Source: Verrucomicrobiota bacterium (GTDB lineage: Bacteria > Verrucomicrobiota > Verrucomicrobiia > Chthoniobacterales > UBA10450). Taken from it: a stretch of DNA of 34,608 nt. The stretch spans positions 1-34,608 of the forward strand of contig QHQE01000105.1 in assembly GCA_003219265.1 (NCBI GenBank), given 5' to 3'. The number at the start of each line of letters is the position of its first letter. The first letter of the stretch is position 1. Made by a program: the position numbers and the translations under genes. Below the pieces are notes generated by a model. That model worked only from the letters and a program-made list of their open reading frames with translations, did no database searches and was not told where the DNA came from. Shown here in pieces: positions 1 through 7,427 of this stretch.

Positions 1-37
1 AGTTGAAATTCGCGATCGAATCATGAAAGATCGCGAA

Positions 38-392
38 ATGTTTCGCCTGGGATTTTTCTCGCGTTCGGCAAATAGCCAGCGCGCTGCTGTTTTTTATTTT
101 GTCAGTTTTCGCAACGGCCAATGTGTTGACCTGGCACAACGACGACGCGCGCACCGGCCGGAATTTGAGCGAAAAGATGATCCTCACGCCGTCGAACGTC
201 AACTCGGCTGGCGCGGTGAATGCACTTGTCGATCCAACGTTGGAGTTGCACGACATTAGCGGGACGCTCATTGCGTCAAACGATAATGCCGCTATCCTGG
301 CGAGATTACAACCGGGGGATTACACTGCGATCGTGCGCGGCTCCGGTGGGACAACGGGCGTCGCACTGGTGGAAGCTTACTCGCTGCATTGA
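38..392 (+). pseudogene. Relic of a secreted protein; chimeric, frame-disturbed
   Basis: An open frame ends with TGA at 390-392. Its readable part starts near 81 with a hydrophobic signal-peptide core (LLFFILSVFATA), then VLTWHNDDARTGRN and ILTPSNVN. That resembles the opening of large secreted beta-propeller-like proteins common in Acidobacteria and Verrucomicrobia. It then switches to ALVDPTLELHD, GTLIASNDN and GDYTAIVRG...GVALVEAYSL, which resembles the C-terminal module of a different secreted family. In that module a stretch normally lies between the NDN and the DYTAIV parts; here it is nearly absent. The only ATG codons upstream (23 and 38) are in another frame (MFRLGFFSRSANSQR), so a frameshift near 80-84 is likely; otherwise a TTG at 99 would be the start. 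I read it as a decayed fusion remnant. Family assignments are from memory of motif style. Confidence 0.55.
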
Positions 393-451
393 GTCTAATG
401 CCCGCCGTGATCGGAGATCTGCACTGAGCGAAGTCGAACTGGCGCGCCGGT

Positions 452-1702
452 TCAGCCGGCAAATTGCGTCGCGACCAGAGTGGCGTTGTGGCCGCCGAAG
501 CCGAACGAGTTGTTTAACACGACACGCACTTTCTTTTCCCGCGCCACATTTGGCGTGTAATCGAGGTCGCATTCCTCGCTCGGATTCTCCAGATTGATCG
601 TAGGCGGAATTACGGAATCGCGGATGGCAAGCGCGCAGGCCGCCATCTCTACACCGCCAGCGCCGCCTAACAAATGGCCAGTCATCGATTTGGTGGAGCT
701 GATCGAAACTTTGCGGGCGTGATTGCCGAAGACCTTCTTGATCGCTCGAGTCTCGCAAAGATCGCCGATGTCCGTAGAGGTGGCGTGGGCGTTGATGTAA
801 TCAACTTGGTCTGCGGAAATGCGGGCATGTTCGAGCGCGAGTTGCATGGCGCGCGCGGCGCCTTCGCCATTCGGTGGCGGAGCAGTCATGTGGTAGGCGT
901 CTGCAGTAAGTCCGTAGCCCGCGAGTTCGCAATAAATCTTCGCGCCGCGCGCTTTCGCGTGTTCCAGCTCTTCCACGACAACAACACCGGCGCCTTCGCT
1001 CATAACAAAGCCATCGCGATCGCGGTCGAACGGTCGCGAAGCGCGCTCGGGCTCGTCGTTGCGCGTGCTCAGCGCTCTCATGGCGGAGAATCCTGCAAGA
1101 CCAATCGCGACAATCGAAGCCTCGGAGCCTCCAGCGAGAAAAATATCGGCGTCGCCGAACTTAATCATCCGCCATGATTCGCCGATGGCGTTGTTCGAGG
1201 TCGCGCAGGCGGTAACGATGCACATGTTTGGACCATGCAGCCCGTACTCCATTGAGATGAGACCGCTGGCCATATTGCTGATCAACATCGGAATCGTGAA
1301 AGGGGAGTTTCGGGATGGCCCCTTGGTTACCAGGACCGTGTATTGATCCTCCAACGTTTTTAGTCCGCCGATGCCACTGCTGACAATCACGCCAAAGCGA
1401 TCTCGATTGAGCTTTTCAAGATCGATTCCACTGTTCTCCAGCGCCATCTTTGCCGCGGCCAGCGCGAGTTGCGCAAAACGATCGGTTCGCCGTATATCTT
1501 TCGGGTTGCGGAAAAATGGTTTCGGGTCGAAGTCGCGCACTTCACCGCCGATCTGGCAATCGTAGTCGGTCGTGTCGAAAGCCTCGATTTTGCGAATGCC
1601 GCTGACGCCCTTTTTAAGATTCGACCAGAATGTCTCCACGTTGTTTCCGACCGGTGTGATCGCGCCCAGACCGGTGATGACGACTCTTCGATCCGTATTC
1701 AT
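452..1702 (-). CDS. fabF: 3-oxoacyl-[acyl-carrier-protein] synthase II (FabF)
   Basis: A beta-ketoacyl-ACP synthase II that condenses malonyl-ACP with a growing acyl-ACP in type II fatty acid synthesis in the cytoplasm. The 416-residue length is normal for FabF. The catalytic residues are visible: Cys166 in VTACATSNN, His306 in NAHATST, Lys338 in SSTKSMTGH and His343 in the same motif, matching the Cys-His-His plus Lys set of the family. The glycine-rich FGFGGHNA lies near the C-terminus. The start ATG is at 1702, after a 117-nt gap from guaB3, and the gene is the last of the minus-strand run. A short hairpin (GCCGG, loop TTCAG, CCGGC at 446-460) has the stop codon in its loop, but no T-run follows, so it is a weak terminator candidate. 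No acpP or other fab genes are adjacent. Confidence 0.96.
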   Translation of the reverse strand: MNTDRRVVITGLGAITPVGNNVETFWSNLKKGVSGIRKIEAFDTTDYDCQIGGEVRDFDPKPFFRNPKDIRRTDRFAQLALAAAKMALENSGIDLEKLNRDRFGVIVSSGIGGLKTLEDQYTVLVTKGPSRNSPFTIPMLISNMASGLISMEYGLHGPNMCIVTACATSNNAIGESWRMIKFGDADIFLAGGSEASIVAIGLAGFSAMRALSTRNDEPERASRPFDRDRDGFVMSEGAGVVVVEELEHAKARGAKIYCELAGYGLTADAYHMTAPPPNGEGAARAMQLALEHARISADQVDYINAHATSTDIGDLCETRAIKKVFGNHARKVSISSTKSMTGHLLGGAGGVEMAACALAIRDSVIPPTINLENPSEECDLDYTPNVAREKKVRVVLNNSFGFGGHNATLVATQFAG

Positions 1703-1707
1703 TTAGG

Positions 1708-1817
1708 GAAGTGACGAGTGATGAGTGAGAAGTGAAAGACAAAAAGTGAAAGGTGAGAGGTGGAAGGGCAATTTGCTCTTGGACGCTTATCGGTTATTCC
1801 TCATCACTTGTCACTTT
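1708..1817. repeat. Imperfect inverted repeat between guaB3 and fabF
   Basis: The left arm GAAGTGACGAGTGATGAG (1708-1725) and right arm CTCATCACTTGTCACTTT (1800-1817) are complementary at about 16 of 18 positions around a roughly 74-nt interior. The left half continues as a degenerate purine-rich series of GTGA/AGTG units up to about 1765. The arms sit almost exactly between the guaB3 stop (1820) and the fabF start (1702). It may be a dispersed mobile repeat or a folded spacer; there is no T-run for an intrinsic terminator. Confidence 0.6.
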
Positions 1818-1819
1818 CT

Positions 1820-2998
1820 TCACCCGCTGCCCATTCCAACGCTCTGGACAGTTTGAAAAAGTTTCCCTTCGGTCTTAATCGATGGCGCAATGATGATTTC
1901 CGTTTGCTGCAACTCTGCTATCGTGCGCGCACCCACGTTTCCCATGCAGGTCGTGATTGCACCAACCAGATTTTGGCTGCCATCGTCCACTTCAGCCGGG
2001 CCGAAGAGAATTTGTTTTAACGAGCCAGTCGCGCCGACCTTGATGCGCGTCCCGCGCGGAAGGTTCGCATGCGGCGTAGCCATTCCCCAGTGGTAGCCGC
2101 AGCCGGGCGCTTCCTGCGCTTTGGCAAACGCGCTGCCGACCATTACAGCATCCGCGCCGCAAGCGAGCGCTTTGCAAACATCACCGCCCTTGCTCATGCC
2201 GCCGTCGGTGATGATCGGCACATAGCGCGAAGTTTTTTTGAAATAAGCGTCGCGCGCCGCCGCGCAATCGACTGTCGCCGTAACTTGCGGGACGCCCAGC
2301 CCGAGCACCCCGCGCGAGGTGCAGGCCGCTCCCGGCCCGACGCCGATCAAGACCGCGGCTGGCCCGCACTCCATGATCTCGAAAGTGACATCATAGCCGA
2401 CGGTATTGCCGACGATTACGGGAATGCGCATCTCACGGCAAAATTTTTCCAGGTCGAGCGATTTATATTCCGATGAAATATGCCGGACTGTGGAAACCGT
2501 GCTTTGGACAACAAAAACATCGGCCCCTGCCTCTTCTGCAATCTTGCCGAATTCGGCCGCGCGCTGCGGAATGGAGCTGACCGCCGCCAGCGCGCCACCG
2601 TCTTTGATCTGGCGAATTCGTGCCGCAATCAAGTCTTTCTGGACCGGCTCCTGATAAATTTTTTGCAGCAGCGCCGTGATTTCAGATTTGTCCGCCTCGA
2701 CAATTTTTTGCAGGACCTCCTGGGGATTCTTGTAGCGCGTTTGCACGCCTTCCAGATTGAGCACCGCTAGTCCGCCCAATTTGCTCATGGCGATGGCGAA
2801 CCGGACGTCGACCACTCCGTCCATCGCGCTGGCGAGAATTGGAATTTTTAACACGAGCGGGTCCGCTTCTTTGCGCGGCCAGCGGCAGGTAATGTCGACC
2901 TCGTTCGGATTGATCGTCACGCGACCAGGCACGAGCGCGATTTCATCGAAGCCGTAGGTGACGCGGGCTTTGCGATTGCGGCCGATCCACATTCCCAT
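1820..2998 (-). CDS. guaB3: GuaB3-type IMP dehydrogenase family protein (no CBS domains)
   Basis: A 392-residue TIM-barrel protein of the IMP dehydrogenase/GMP reductase superfamily. IMPDH oxidises IMP to XMP with NAD+, the committed step to GMP. The catalytic-loop cysteine is Cys226 in GVGPGAACTSRG. The phosphate-binding stretch is seen as PIITDGGMSKGGDVCKAL and GADAVMVGSAFA. The N-terminus (IGRNRKARVTYGFDEIALVPG) and ILASAMDGVVDV...GGLAVLNLEGVQTRY are typical of the GuaB3 subfamily of actinobacteria and cyanobacteria. The Bateman (CBS) insert of canonical GuaB is absent, which explains the shorter length against about 490 residues. It lies 2 nt downstream of the zinc-ribbon gene, so it is probably co-transcribed with the exb genes. 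Catalysis as IMPDH rather than GMP reductase is inferred from the subfamily. Confidence 0.88.
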   Translation of the reverse strand: MGMWIGRNRKARVTYGFDEIALVPGRVTINPNEVDITCRWPRKEADPLVLKIPILASAMDGVVDVRFAIAMSKLGGLAVLNLEGVQTRYKNPQEVLQKIVEADKSEITALLQKIYQEPVQKDLIAARIRQIKDGGALAAVSSIPQRAAEFGKIAEEAGADVFVVQSTVSTVRHISSEYKSLDLEKFCREMRIPVIVGNTVGYDVTFEIMECGPAAVLIGVGPGAACTSRGVLGLGVPQVTATVDCAAARDAYFKKTSRYVPIITDGGMSKGGDVCKALACGADAVMVGSAFAKAQEAPGCGYHWGMATPHANLPRGTRIKVGATGSLKQILFGPAEVDDGSQNLVGAITTCMGNVGARTIAELQQTEIIIAPSIKTEGKLFQTVQSVGMGSG

Positions 2999-3000
2999 TT

Positions 3001-3240
3001 TTAAATTCGCTCCATTTTAAATCGTTCGTTTAGACTTCCGCAGCGCGGACACCGCGGAAGCAGAGCGTCGGTCTGATCTTCAAATTCGAACGCGCACATG
3101 ACGCAACGCAGCCGATACTGTAACGCTCGGCGTTCGCGGCGGCGCCGATTCCACTCTCCCAATATCCAGAAGAGAAAAACCGCCGCAAGGAAAAGCAGCA
3201 GATAAATCGTAACGAGCGCGGCCAGACTAACCCGAATCAC
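3001..3240 (-). CDS. Small membrane-anchored zinc-ribbon protein
   Basis: A 79-residue protein with one transmembrane helix at about residues 5-27, a very basic stretch (NRRRRERR) that should sit on the cytoplasmic side, then a zinc ribbon with Cys46-x2-Cys49 and Cys64-x2-Cys67. I do not recognise a named family. The start is GTG at 3238-3240, which overlaps the TonB-like stop codon (GTGA), so translation is probably coupled. The stop is 2 nt from the guaB3 start. The position inside the exb operon suggests a membrane-associated accessory role, but no function can be assigned. Confidence 0.75.
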   Translation of the reverse strand: MIRVSLAALVTIYLLLFLAAVFLFWILGEWNRRRRERRALQYRLRCVMCAFEFEDQTDALLPRCPRCGSLNERFKMERI

Positions 3241-4034
3241 GGTGCACCTGTGGTTGTCGGTGTTCCCGACGGACGCGCGACATCAGTGTCCCACTCGATC
3301 GTCGCGATGCCCCAAATGAGAGACTGATCGCTTTTCTCCCCGGCTGTCGGTCTTCCAGGAAAACGACAGAGCATGAGATAATGCCTGGCTTGCTCATCCA
3401 GGGCCGGATCGCCTGACGAATTCAGTGGAAAGCAATAGCGGATTTCTCCCCGGTCGCCGACCGCAACGCGAAAACGGACGCTCTCTGGTGCCTCGTTGCT
3501 CGATGCGGAAAAATTTGGCGCCGGCAAATTCGGAGCGCCCAAACCATCGAGCTCCTTTGAAAACGAAACGGATGTCGGCGTTGCACTCATGGCGGGGGCA
3601 GCTTGCTGGTGGACAATCGGCACGGCGGCTGGCGGCTGCGAACTCGGCGTGCGAAGATCGGTAACCAGCGGCGGAATCTCTTTCAGGGCGGGCTCCGTCG
3701 CGAGATAGGATGGAATGTGGCGCACTTTCGGCAACGCGTGCAGCCTTGCCTCAGGCGGACGTTGCGTGGCGAAGGCGAGCGCGGGGTCCTCCGCATCAAC
3801 CCAGCGAAGCACCGTGCGGCCTTCTTCAGAATTGGGCGCGATCAAACTGACGCGAGCTGGTGGCGGCAGAAGTGAGACCGTCGGCGGATAAACAATTTGA
3901 AAAATGTAGAAGCAAAGAGCGTGTGCGATCAAGGACGCAATGAGAAAAGCTGTGATCGCCGCTTTCCGGCGCCGCGGCGGCTCCCAATTAAAAAGAAGCG
4001 ATGTGGGCGCAGGCGCAGACAAGGAAGTGTTCAT
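3237..4034 (-). CDS. TonB-like energy-transducing protein
   Basis: A 265-residue protein with a short basic N-terminus, one transmembrane helix (about residues 26-48), a long proline/alanine-rich periplasmic linker, and a small C-terminal domain (FRVAVGDRGEIRYCFPLNSSG to about residue 245) resembling a TonB C-terminal fold. In the TonB/TolA family the helix contacts ExbB-ExbD, and the C-terminal domain carries proton-motive energy to an outer-membrane partner. The stop overlaps the downstream gene (GTGA), and the start ATG overlaps the exbD stop (ATGA). The C-terminal sequence is divergent, so the receptor it serves is unknown. The call rests mainly on architecture plus the exbB-exbD neighbours. 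Confidence 0.7.
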   Translation of the reverse strand: MNTSLSAPAPTSLLFNWEPPRRRKAAITAFLIASLIAHALCFYIFQIVYPPTVSLLPPPARVSLIAPNSEEGRTVLRWVDAEDPALAFATQRPPEARLHALPKVRHIPSYLATEPALKEIPPLVTDLRTPSSQPPAAVPIVHQQAAPAMSATPTSVSFSKELDGLGAPNLPAPNFSASSNEAPESVRFRVAVGDRGEIRYCFPLNSSGDPALDEQARHYLMLCRFPGRPTAGEKSDQSLIWGIATIEWDTDVARPSGTPTTTGAP

Positions 4035-4435
4035 CGCGGCGGAGTTGTGGCCAGCGCGACGGACGTGATCCCATGTTCGAGCGCGGCGTTTGCCACCTCA
4101 ACAACCGTTTCATAGGGAGTCAAGCGGTCCGCTTTAATGATGATCGAGCGACCTTCGCGCTTGGCTGCGTCCAGTGCCGGCCCGAGCTGATCGAGTGTGA
4201 TTTTTTGATCCCGGAAATAAATCGCGGGAGCTGCGCCAGCGGTGATGCTGATGATTTGTTGATTGATCTGCGGACCAAGCGTAAACCGCGAGAACGGCAT
4301 CGAAACGGAAATTCCGGGCTGCAAAATGAAATTCGAACTGAGTAACAGAAAGAAAACCAGGAGAAAAACGACGTCGAGCAGCGGGAAAAGGACGAGCCAG
4401 CCGAAGTTATATTCCTTCGTCCGGCTGAGCTTCAT
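4031..4435 (-). CDS. exbD: ExbD/TolR biopolymer transport protein
   Basis: A 134-residue inner-membrane subunit of the ExbB-ExbD proton-driven motor. A single N-terminal helix carries the essential acidic residue, Asp21 in FPLLDVVFLLVFFLLL, equivalent to Asp25 of E. coli ExbD, which is protonated during proton flow. The periplasmic domain follows, with IYFRDQKITLDQL and the conserved IIIKADRLTPYETVVEV. It lies 40 nt downstream of exbB and overlaps the TonB-like gene by 4 nt, the classical exbB-exbD-tonB order. An ExbD serving a TolR-like role cannot be excluded, since no tolA, tolB or pal lies nearby. Confidence 0.93.
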   Translation of the reverse strand: MKLSRTKEYNFGWLVLFPLLDVVFLLVFFLLLSSNFILQPGISVSMPFSRFTLGPQINQQIISITAGAAPAIYFRDQKITLDQLGPALDAAKREGRSIIIKADRLTPYETVVEVANAALEHGITSVALATTPPR

Positions 4436-4475
4436 GCGCGCGCTGAACTGATTGTCGACCTCAGAAATTGTCGAT

Positions 4476-5159
4476 CTAGCGATCGAGACCTGCTTCCCGA
4501 TCGGCGGCGGTTGTTTCCGCGGGCTGTTGGAAGCTGATGATCCCGCTGATCGGCCGGCTCTCCGTCAACATATGCACAATCTCAATGCCGGCGCGTTCCA
4601 TTTCGTGCAGCATCGTGTTCACGCGCGCTGAGAGATAACTGTAAGCGACGAAGGTGGGCGTGGCGACGACCAGGCCCGCCGCAGTTGTCAAAAGACTTTT
4701 GTAAACCCCGCTGGAAAGTTCTGTCACCGTAGCATACCCGCCGTGCGACGCGATTGTGCCGAACGCATCGATCATTCCGGCGACCGTTCCAAGCAACCCG
4801 AGCAATGGCGCGAGAAAAGCGAGCGTGGCGAGCACGCCGAGAAATCGCTCCAGTTTCGGCACCTCGAGCTGTCCGGCTTCCTGCACAATCTCGCGCAGCT
4901 CCGATCGCGGCGCATCGTGCCGGATAATGGCAGAATGAATCACGCGCGCGACTGGGCCAGGTGTGCCGGCCGATTCGTGTAACGCTTCGGCAAAGTTGCG
5001 GCGCTGGATGAGATTGGAAAGCCCCTTCAAAAATTCACCGACGTGGATCGTCGCTCGATGCAAGTAAAAAAGGCGTTCGGCGAAGACGGCGATCGAAATA
5101 ATGCTGCAAGCCAGAATTGGCCACATCAGCAAACCGCCCTTCTGAATGTAGTCGATCAC
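4476..5159 (-). CDS. exbB: ExbB/TolQ/MotA family proton channel protein
   Basis: Inner-membrane proton-channel subunit with three transmembrane segments: one right after the start (GGLLMWPILACSIISIAVFA), and two after a cytoplasmic loop, around LATLAFLAPLLGLLGTVAGM and LLTTAAGLVVATPTFVAY. The last two contain the conserved LLGLLGTV and TTAAGLVVA motifs. I chose GTG at 5157-5159 because GAGG lies 7 nt upstream and the product (227 residues, starting VIDYIQKGG) matches the usual N-terminus. The same frame stays open upstream to beyond 5282 with a TTG there, so a longer N-terminus is possible. It is the first gene of the minus-strand operon and diverges from mraZ. Confidence 0.92.
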   Translation of the reverse strand: MIDYIQKGGLLMWPILACSIISIAVFAERLFYLHRATIHVGEFLKGLSNLIQRRNFAEALHESAGTPGPVARVIHSAIIRHDAPRSELREIVQEAGQLEVPKLERFLGVLATLAFLAPLLGLLGTVAGMIDAFGTIASHGGYATVTELSSGVYKSLLTTAAGLVVATPTFVAYSYLSARVNTMLHEMERAGIEIVHMLTESRPISGIISFQQPAETTAADREAGLDR

Positions 5160-5508
5160 GTCAATTCCTCTAGACCTCTTTGCCGACGCTGGCAAGCCAT
5201 CAGCGACGGTGCGGCCCGTTATTTGCGCCCTTTTCGGTGAAACAGAAGCGCTCGGTAACGGCGCCGATGTCCAGCCGATCAATTTGCCGGAGGCATCAAA
5301 AATCGAGTAGCCGGTCTGCTTTCCTGCTGAAACGTAACTGTAAACGATTTCCCGGTTTTGGCCGCAGCCTGGCTGGAGGCGATCTGCGCAACGGAAAGGC
5401 TGAAGGCGCAGGCGATTGTCGATCTTGCATACCCGGGCCCAAGCTCACGGCGAAGGCAGGGTTTAACGGGTCGGGAGAGTGGCTGCAAAATGGGGCTTTA
5501 TTTTTTTA
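5160..5508 (-). other. Region upstream of exbB; possible frameshifted small secreted ORF
   Basis: No intact gene was found here. On the minus strand one frame gives a signal-peptide-like stretch (CAFSLSVAQIASSQAAA, around 5365-5425). After about 5345-5362 a different frame, in phase with exbB, reads as plausible protein (EIVYSYVSAGKQTGYSIF, then LIGWTSAPLP). Joined by one shift in the run AAAACCGGGAAA these would make a short exported peptide or an N-terminal extension of ExbB. No ATG precedes it. It may equally be non-coding leader with chance open frames. Confidence 0.3.
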
Positions 5509-5538
5509 TTGACACCTTGGCACGGGAAGTGGTTAAAA
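5509..5538 (+). promoter_or_regulatory. Predicted promoter of the dcw cluster
   Basis: A perfect -35 hexamer TTGACA at 5509-5514 is followed 17-18 bp later by GTTAAA/TTAAAA (5532-5538) as a -10 region. It is preceded by an A/T-rich run (TTTATTTTTTTATT). Transcription would start near 5545, a little upstream of the mraZ ATG at 5582. The -10 overlaps the first two MraZ-type boxes, which fits autorepression. Confidence 0.65.
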
Positions 5539-5562
5539 GTGGAGGAAAGTGGATCGAAATGG
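5527..5562 (+). promoter_or_regulatory. Putative MraZ operator: four AARTGG boxes, 10-bp period
   Basis: AAGTGG occurs at 5527-5532, 5537-5542 and 5547-5552, and AAATGG at 5557-5562, each exactly 10 bp from the last. MraZ proteins of E. coli and Mycoplasma bind three or four direct repeats with a (G)TGG core at 10-bp spacing upstream of their own operon. The boxes here lie between the -10 region and the mraZ start, so a bound MraZ ring would block initiation or clearance. Assignment is by spacing, core sequence and position. Confidence 0.78.
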
Positions 5563-5581
5563 ACCAATTCTCCACTTACCC

Positions 5582-6037
5582 ATGGAGCCTCTTTCTCAAA
5601 CTCAACTCCTCTACGCCGGCGAATTTCGTCACTTCATCGACGATAAAAATCGCATCACCGTTCCCGCACGCTGGCGTCGCGACGAAAGTGGAGAGTTCAT
5701 CATTTTGCCGGAAGCGAGTCATCAATTTCTCCTCGTCATGTCGCCGGAGGAGTTTGCTCGCATGAGCTCAGCGGCGGAATCGAACCCAAACGTCTCCGCG
5801 CGCGATCGTCGCGTTTTTTTGCGCCAACTGCATTCGCGCGCGCAGCACGGCGCGGCGGATCGACAAGGTCGTCTCGTTTTGTCCGAGGAGCTTTGCAAGA
5901 AAGTTGGATTGAAAGGCGAAGTGGCGCTCGTGGGTGGCCGCGGGCGTTTTGAAATTTGGAATTTGCAACGCTGGAAGCGCGCGCATGAAGAGGAAACGCC
6001 CACTTACCAGCATGTCGCGAATGTGATCGGTTTGTAA
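5582..6037 (+). CDS. mraZ: Transcriptional regulator MraZ
   Basis: First gene of the dcw cluster, an AbrB-like DNA-binding protein that forms rings and controls its own operon. The two diagnostic DxxxR motifs are present: Asp20-Arg24 (DDKNR, followed by ITVPARW) and Asp93-Arg97 (DRQGR, followed by LVLSEEL). The 151-residue length from ATG 5582 is usual. An in-frame GTG at 5549 would give 162 residues, but it lies inside the operator and only 3 nt from GGAGG, so I prefer 5582 even though no strong ribosome-binding site precedes it. It is followed by rsmH, as in most bacteria. Confidence 0.93.
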   Translation: MEPLSQTQLLYAGEFRHFIDDKNRITVPARWRRDESGEFIILPEASHQFLLVMSPEEFARMSSAAESNPNVSARDRRVFLRQLHSRAQHGAADRQGRLVLSEELCKKVGLKGEVALVGGRGRFEIWNLQRWKRAHEEETPTYQHVANVIGL

Positions 6038-6135
6038 GCGGCTTATCGGCCAGGAAAAATATGAACGCATTACTGTTTGAGCGGCCGGTCTGGTTCGCAT
6101 CCGGTCCGCTCATTCTCGAAGAGGAGGCGCAGGAA

Positions 6136-7062
6136 ATGGAGGACTTTACTTATCACCGCCCGGTGCTCGCGGCTGAAGTAATGGAATTGCTCGCGCCGCG
6201 GCCGAGTTCTCTCGTGGTCGACGCAACCTGCGGGGGCGGCGGCCACACGGAAGCAATCTTGAAAAGTGGTGCCGACGTCTTGGCTTTGGATCAAGATCCC
6301 GAAGCGATCCAACATGCGACCGATCGACTGGCCAGGTTCGGCGGGCGGGTCACGTTGCGGCAGGCGAATTTTCGCCACGCGGATACAGTTCTCGACGAGC
6401 TCGGGATCACAACAATCGGTGGTGCGCTTCTCGATCTTGGCGTCTCGTCGCGGCAACTCGAAAATGCGGAGCGCGGTTTCAGCATGATGCGCAATGGGCC
6501 AATCGATATGCGCATGGATCCGCGCAACGTGCTGACCGCCGCCGATATCGTTAACAATTACAGCGAAGAGCAACTCACTCGCTTATTTCGTGATCTCGGT
6601 GAGGAACCGGCCGCACGTCGCATCGCCAGTTTGATTGTCAAGGCGCGCAAGAGTGCGCCCTTCCGTGAAACCCTCCCGCTCGCGCGCGCGATCGAAAAAG
6701 TCGTCGAGCGGCACGGGCGTCGTCATCCGGCCACGCAGGTTTTTCAAGCGTTGCGCATGGAAGTAAATGATGAGCTCGGCGCACTCACAGAGGGCCTGCG
6801 TGTTCTGACGGGCCGACTGGAGACCGGTGGGCGCATTGCCGTTATCACATTTCATTCTCTGGAAGATCGGATCGTCAAAAATTTCTTCCGTGATCGCAGT
6901 CGGCAATGGCTCGACCGGCCGGAATGGCCCGCGCCGCGGCGCAATCCTGAATACGATCTGAAGTTAATTACGCCGAAACCGGTGGAACCGGGCGAAGACG
7001 AACAACGCGCCAACCCACGCTCCCGCAGCGCAAAATTGCGCGTCGCCGAAAAAATCGCATGA
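6136..7062 (+). CDS. rsmH: 16S rRNA (cytosine1402-N4)-methyltransferase RsmH
   Basis: SAM-dependent methyltransferase that modifies C1402 in the ribosomal decoding centre. It shows the family N-terminus YHRPVLAAEVMELL, the SAM-binding VVDATCGGGGHTEAIL, the motif LLDLGVSSRQLE, RGFSMMRNGPIDMRMDP, and the C-terminal ITFHSLEDRIVKNFF. I chose ATG 6136 (308 residues) because GAGGAGG lies about 8 nt upstream and the N-terminus aligns with the family. An in-frame ATG at 6061 with AGGA in front would add 25 residues not typical of RsmH. The stop overlaps the ftsL start by 4 nt. Confidence 0.95.
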   Translation: MEDFTYHRPVLAAEVMELLAPRPSSLVVDATCGGGGHTEAILKSGADVLALDQDPEAIQHATDRLARFGGRVTLRQANFRHADTVLDELGITTIGGALLDLGVSSRQLENAERGFSMMRNGPIDMRMDPRNVLTAADIVNNYSEEQLTRLFRDLGEEPAARRIASLIVKARKSAPFRETLPLARAIEKVVERHGRRHPATQVFQALRMEVNDELGALTEGLRVLTGRLETGGRIAVITFHSLEDRIVKNFFRDRSRQWLDRPEWPAPRRNPEYDLKLITPKPVEPGEDEQRANPRSRSAKLRVAEKIA

Positions 7063-7427
7063 ACCGGTCGCGTCACAGAAATTGGAACAGAGTCGATGCG
7101 GCGTCGTTGGCGCGTTGGATCGTGCTGACCGCGTTTCTCGCACTCGCCGGCCTGAGTTACGTCTATTTGACGCTGCAACTGTACCATCTCGGCGACCGTA
7201 AAAAGGCGCTTGAGAACGATTTGGCCAGTCTCCGCACGCAGAACGATGTCGCCAGCGTTCAAATTGCGGCGCTGACCTCACGATCCGCTTTGCAGCGCCG
7301 CCTGAAGGAAGGCTATTTGAAAATGATCCCAATTTCTGAGCATAACATCGTGCGACTCACGATGCCCGCGCCGCCCAATGGCGAAGATGCGATCCAACCT
7401 GTAGCCAATCAACCCGCCGGCCGATGA
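7059..7427 (+). CDS. ftsL: FtsL-like cell division protein
   Basis: A 122-residue bitopic protein with a basic cytoplasmic N-terminus, one transmembrane helix (about residues 18-39, WIVLTAFLALAGLSYVYL) and a heptad-like coiled-coil segment (about 40-80), the architecture of FtsL/DivIC. FtsL forms a complex with FtsB and FtsQ that activates the FtsW-FtsI septal synthase. Sequence conservation in this family is low, so the call depends on architecture and on position between rsmH and ftsI. It overlaps both neighbours by 4 nt (ATGA), suggesting tight translational coupling. Confidence 0.85.
   Translation: MNRSRHRNWNRVDAASLARWIVLTAFLALAGLSYVYLTLQLYHLGDRKKALENDLASLRTQNDVASVQIAALTSRSALQRRLKEGYLKMIPISEHNIVRLTMPAPPNGEDAIQPVANQPAGR

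Noticed and set aside
5549-5581. GTG at 5549 as the mraZ start, giving 11 extra residues
   Set aside because: It lies inside the 10-bp repeat operator and only 3 nt after GGAGG; the added residues have no counterpart in MraZ proteins as I know them.
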